From: Anaerocolumna sp.
Lineage (GTDB): Bacteria; Bacillota; Clostridia; Lachnospirales; Lachnospiraceae
Assembly: GCA_029256035.1 (NCBI GenBank)
Contig: JAQSYR010000024.1
Coordinates: forward strand, 1-17,231
Reading direction: 5' to 3'
DNA: 17,231 bases
Shown here: in pieces, positions 13,879 to 17,231 of the stretch
How the letters are laid out: each line of letters starts with the position of its first letter
How positions within the stretch are numbered: position 1 is the stretch's first letter
Position numbers and translations under genes: made by a program
Notes under the pieces: generated by a model
The model's input: the letters and a program-made list of their open reading frames with translations, nothing else
What the model was told of the DNA's origin: nothing
Database searches by the model: none

Positions 13879-15468
13879 TTATTCTCGCCCAAATTCAGAC
13901 AATTTTAAATCTTTGTTTCGATCAAGCACAGTTTTAATGCTCCAGCTATGCACAAATAATAATAAAGGATTTCCTTTTAAGTCTTTTACTTTTTTGGTGT
14001 CGGAAGTAACACTAAGTTTACTTATATCTATCCCTTTATTCTCAATCCAGCGGATATGCTCATAGGCTAAAGGCTCCAGACGAATCTCAACACCGTACTC
14101 GGATTCTAATCGGAATTTCAATACATCAAATTGAAGTACACCTACTACACCTACAATAATTTCTTCCATTCCAGTATTAAATTCCTGGAATATCTGGATA
14201 GCACCTTCCTGTGCAATCTGTGTAATGCCCTTTAAGAACTGTTTTCTCTTCATAGTATCTACTTGACGAACTTTTGCAAAATGCTCCGGTGAAAAAGTAG
14301 GAATGCCTTCATATTCATATTTTTCACTTGGAATACAAAGAGTATCACCAATGGAGAAAATGCCGGGATCAAACACTCCTATTATGTCTCCTGCATAAGC
14401 TTCCTCTACTATTTTTCTCTCCTGTGCCATTAACTGCTGTGGTTGGGATAAACGCAACTTTTTCCCACCCTGCACATGATTTACTTCCATTCCAGCTTCG
14501 AATTTACCAGAGCAGATTCTCATAAATGCAATTCTATCCCTGTGGGCCTTATTCATATTTGCCTGAATTTTAAATACAAAGGCAGAAAATTCATTCTCCA
14601 GGGGATCAATCACTCCTCCTGTTGACTTTCTAGAAAGTGGAGAAGTGGTCATGGATAGAAAATGTTTTAAAAATGTTTCTACACCAAAGTTGGTCAGGGC
14701 AGAACCAAAGAATACCGGAGTCAGCTCCCCTTTTCTTACTAATTCTAAATCAAACTCACTACTTGCTCCATCTAAAAGGTCAATTTCATCGGTTAGAATT
14801 TCATGATTTTCCTTGCCTATTAAGGTATCCAAAGATGGATCACCTAGTTCAACCTCAACGGTTTCTACTGCTTTTTGTCCATTATTCGCTGCAAAGAATC
14901 TAGTAATGTGTTTGGACTTTCTATCATACACACCTTTAAAATTCTTACCGGAACCAATTGGCCAGTTAATAGGACAGGTACGAATTCCAAGTACCGTTTC
15001 AATATCATCTAAAAGCTCAAAAGTATCTTTTGCTTCCCGGTCCATCTTATTTATAAAAGTAAAGATTGGAATTCCACGCATAACGCAAACCTTAAATAAT
15101 TTCTTCGTCTGGTTCTCAACACCTTTGGATGCATCAATTACCATGACAGCAGAATCTGCAGCCATTAAGGTTCGATACGTATCTTCTGAGAAATCCTGGT
15201 GCCCTGGTGTATCCAATATATTAATGCAGTAATCTCCATAATTAAATTGCATAACAGAAGAGGTAACAGAGATACCACGTTGCTTTTCAATTTCCATCCA
15301 GTCAGAAACTGCATGTTTTTCTGTCTTTTTACCTTTTACAGAGCCTGCCAGATTAATTGCACCACCATAAAGCAATAGTTTTTCAGTTAATGTGGTCTTA
15401 CCGGCATCAGGGTGTGAGATTATGGCAAATGTTCTTCTTTTTTCAATTTCTTTTTTATAATTAGCCAA
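13879..15468 (-). CDS. prfC: Peptide chain release factor 3
   Basis: RF3 is a GTPase that recycles RF1/RF2 from the ribosome after termination. It has 529 residues from the chosen start, the usual RF3 length. G1 is HPDAGKTT (19-26), G3 is DTPGH (86-90) and G4 is NKMD (140-143). The later domains carry the RF3-typical EFNTGMEEIIVGVVGVLQFDV region. The frame is open upstream to 15522, but TTG at 15468 is preferred: GGAGG lies 7 nt before it and MANYKKEIEKRRTFAIISHP matches the family start. It has its own promoter and no terminator, so its transcripts probably run into the infC leader. Confidence 0.96.
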   Translation of the reverse strand: MANYKKEIEKRRTFAIISHPDAGKTTLTEKLLLYGGAINLAGSVKGKKTEKHAVSDWMEIEKQRGISVTSSVMQFNYGDYCINILDTPGHQDFSEDTYRTLMAADSAVMVIDASKGVENQTKKLFKVCVMRGIPIFTFINKMDREAKDTFELLDDIETVLGIRTCPINWPIGSGKNFKGVYDRKSKHITRFFAANNGQKAVETVEVELGDPSLDTLIGKENHEILTDEIDLLDGASSEFDLELVRKGELTPVFFGSALTNFGVETFLKHFLSMTTSPLSRKSTGGVIDPLENEFSAFVFKIQANMNKAHRDRIAFMRICSGKFEAGMEVNHVQGGKKLRLSQPQQLMAQERKIVEEAYAGDIIGVFDPGIFSIGDTLCIPSEKYEYEGIPTFSPEHFAKVRQVDTMKRKQFLKGITQIAQEGAIQIFQEFNTGMEEIIVGVVGVLQFDVLKFRLESEYGVEIRLEPLAYEHIRWIENKGIDISKLSVTSDTKKVKDLKGNPLLLFVHSWSIKTVLDRNKDLKLSEFGRE

Positions 15469-15548
15469 CGCAAATCCTCCATACATTTCCTTATATATAT
15501 TGCTCCTGCAGCATTGCTGCAAGTAATTTTTATTTTCAAAACCACTTC

Positions 15549-15578
15549 ATCATATAATAAATGGAAGACTATTGTCAA
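15549..15578 (-). promoter_or_regulatory. Predicted promoter of prfC
   Basis: On the minus strand, TTGACA (15573-15578), an 18-nt spacer and TATGAT (15549-15554). Between it and the gene lies the inverted repeat TGCAGC-ATT-GCTGCA (15507-15521), a possible regulatory site in the 5' leader. Confidence 0.6.
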
Positions 15579-15691
15579 GGGGTTTTCAACATGCACTTGC
15601 TTTATATACTCATTTGATGCACTCATTTATATACACAATTGATATACTTGCTTTAAATCACCTGATTATACAAAGTTTAATATTCCAACAT

Positions 15692-16608
15692 TTATTTTTC
15701 ATCATTCTCCAGAAGCTTTTTATAAGTTCTATCAATTCCTACTGCTCCAAGAGGCGCAGTTATTAATATAGATAATACAGCTACTGTTAAGATAATGTGC
15801 CCCGCATTTAATCCCATAGATAACGGGACCGCACCAATTGCTGCCTGTACCGTAGCTTTTGGTGTATATGCAATCATGCAGAATAATCTTTCTTTGGTGG
15901 TAAGCTGTGTTTTAAGTAAACTAACCCAAACACCGACCATACGAAATACTAATGCACCAAAGATTAATAAAACAGCTTGTATTCCTGCTGCCTGAACATA
16001 TTTTAAGTCCACAGTAGCACCTACTAGTACAAATAAAAGCACTTCTGCTGCTACCCAAAGTTTGTTAAATTTTAAAGACAAACGTTTGGCCAACAAGCCA
16101 TATTTTTTTAATATTGTTGCTGACATACTTACAACACCGATTAGTCCAGATACAGGAAGAATATGCTCTAAATTTGTTTCTAATGCAATTAACAGAAAGG
16201 CTATGCTAAGCAATATAAGAACTTTCACTGAATCACGCATATGAAATAGTTTAAAAAATTTTACTGATAATATTCCGGAGAAACTGCTGCCAATACTGTC
16301 CCAATAACTGCAGCTTCTATAATTGAAACCCCAAGGAGCTTTGGTGCTAATACCACAACTCCAAGTATTTCGAAGCTAGCTGGTATAAAGCACATAAGTA
16401 CTGCTGGCCTTCCAACCTTTTTTAAGTCTTCCATGTCCATTGCAAGCCCAGCTCTTGTTAATATGATTACCAATGCCAGTTTTCTTAAATCCGGCGAAAT
16501 GGATAAAATGGAATCATCTAATAAGTTCAGTGCATAAGGACTTAATATCATCCCTGTTAATAACATTCCAACCAGACTGGGTAGTTTTAGTTTTTGAAAA
16601 ATATGATT
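15692..16608 (-). pseudogene. Cation:proton antiporter, decayed by deletions
   Basis: This is the remains of a CPA-type Na+(K+)/H+ exchanger, a membrane protein of normally about 390-400 residues. The N-terminal part reads KLKLPSLVGMLLTGMILSPY and TRAGLAMDMEDL within the fused frame 16261-17208, but lacks the first membrane helix. It stops after GTVLAAVSP. The 3' part resumes in another frame (VKFFKLFHMRDSVKV) and runs to 15692 with several membrane helices and the motifs PVSGLIGVVSMS, VGATVDLKYV and YTPKATVQAAIGAVP. About 80-100 residues between the parts are missing. The 182-residue frame from ATG 16240 has no clear ribosome site, so a working transporter is unlikely. Confidence 0.82.
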
Positions 16609-17208
16609 TGTATTATATGGTATCATATAAAAGTTATTTAGTATGTATAAATTAATTTTCTTTATTAAGGCATTATCCTGTGTACCCTTTAATATTTCCT
16701 GTAACTCTTTGATATAATAATGCCATTCATTAATAAATTCCTCATATTTCTTTATATCCGCCGTATTAATCCACTTTTGCACTTTTATTTTTGTTTTATT
16801 TTTATATTTACATTCATTCACCTGAAGGAAATATTTAAAACTCCTATCTTCATATAATCTTCCTAAGGGAAAGAGTCTGCAAAACCCAGGTCTGAAACCG
16901 TGAATGTTACATCTACCTTCGTCACTTAAAAAAGAACATCTTTCATCTGAACCAACCATCTTGAGATTTGGTAATATAATTCCATCCACAACATTTAATT
17001 CAATCCTGTTTTTCAGCAATTCTTCAAAGGTTGCATTTTGATATTTTTCTATTTGGTAAAGGTCAAATGGATCTAGAAGTATGGAACTGCCCATTCCCCT
17101 GCAACAGTCAAAGCATCCTTTGCAGCCATGGCAATCTGTTTTTACCAGATCATTCCCACCATATAATTTACCATCAGAAATTTCATCCAAATTAATATTT
17201 CTTTCCAT
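16261..17208 (-). CDS. YkgJ-type cysteine-cluster protein fused to antiporter fragment
   Basis: An open frame of 315 residues with two unrelated parts. Residues 1 to about 200 are a zinc/iron-chelating cysteine-cluster protein (YkgJ type), with C26, C29, C32, C35-C36 in CHGCKGCFDCCRGMG, then C91, C100, C110 (GFCRLFPLG) and C133. The family's role is unclear; metal binding is inferred from the cysteines. From about 201 (NHIFQKLKLPSLVGML) it is the middle of a cation:proton antiporter, with two to four membrane helices, ending EYYQ. The joint looks like a deletion that removed the end of one gene and the start of the next. GAGAGG precedes the ATG at 17208. The N-terminal domain may still be made and function. 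Confidence 0.8.
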   Translation of the reverse strand: MERNINLDEISDGKLYGGNDLVKTDCHGCKGCFDCCRGMGSSILLDPFDLYQIEKYQNATFEELLKNRIELNVVDGIILPNLKMVGSDERCSFLSDEGRCNIHGFRPGFCRLFPLGRLYEDRSFKYFLQVNECKYKNKTKIKVQKWINTADIKKYEEFINEWHYYIKELQEILKGTQDNALIKKINLYILNNFYMIPYNTNHIFQKLKLPSLVGMLLTGMILSPYALNLLDDSILSISPDLRKLALVIILTRAGLAMDMEDLKKVGRPAVLMCFIPASFEILGVVVLAPKLLGVSIIEAAVIGTVLAAVSPEYYQ

Positions 17209-17231
17209 TGTATTTTCCTCTCACTCATGAA

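Overview
The window looks like a low-G+C Firmicutes chromosome, most likely a clostridium of the Lachnospiraceae type. The reasons are the infC-rpmI-rplT order behind an L20-type leader with an AUU-started infC, strong GGAGG-like ribosome sites, several TTG starts, and TTGACA/TATAAT promoters. The genus cannot be fixed from sequence reading alone.

Layout. (1) 15-98: an intact tRNA-Leu(CAG) followed by a hairpin terminator. (2) About 72-10353: a genomic island of about 10.3 kb inserted at the 3' end of that tRNA gene. It is bounded by a 28-bp imperfect copy of the tRNA 3' end (72-99 and 10326-10353), with three GATTACA motifs just inside each end. Its cargo is a complete type I restriction-modification operon (XRE regulator, hsdM, hsdS, hsdR, all on the minus strand), a 54-residue membrane peptide, a frameshifted serine recombinase with a zinc-ribbon extension, and a small nuclease-like gene followed by a candidate structured RNA. 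No integrase gene was found, so the island looks stranded. (3) 10374-12160: the displaced chromosomal terminator and a membrane diguanylate cyclase with a C-terminal hemerythrin domain whose last helix is frameshifted off. (4) 12206-13875: the rplT, rpmI, infC translation operon with its promoter and L20-type attenuator. (5) 13879-15578: prfC (release factor 3) with its own promoter. (6) 15692-17208: a cysteine-cluster (YkgJ-type) gene fused by deletion to a decayed cation:proton antiporter.

How it works together. The restriction operon is tightly coupled: an 11-nt gap, then a 4-nt overlap, then a 1-nt overlap. It is probably autoregulated by the XRE protein, because a perfect 8-2-8 palindrome sits at the predicted transcription start just after a near-consensus promoter. 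The nuclease-like gene (9521-9967) and the RNA after it (13-bp closing stem plus terminator, 9325-9460) form a compact minus-strand cassette. This is the best candidate for an undescribed toxin/RNA or defence module. The chromosomal flank carries housekeeping translation genes plus two genes in visible decay, the cyclase and the antiporter.

Limits. All calls come from reading the sequence and from family knowledge. No database search, folding program or covariance model was run. Promoters and operators are pattern matches only.
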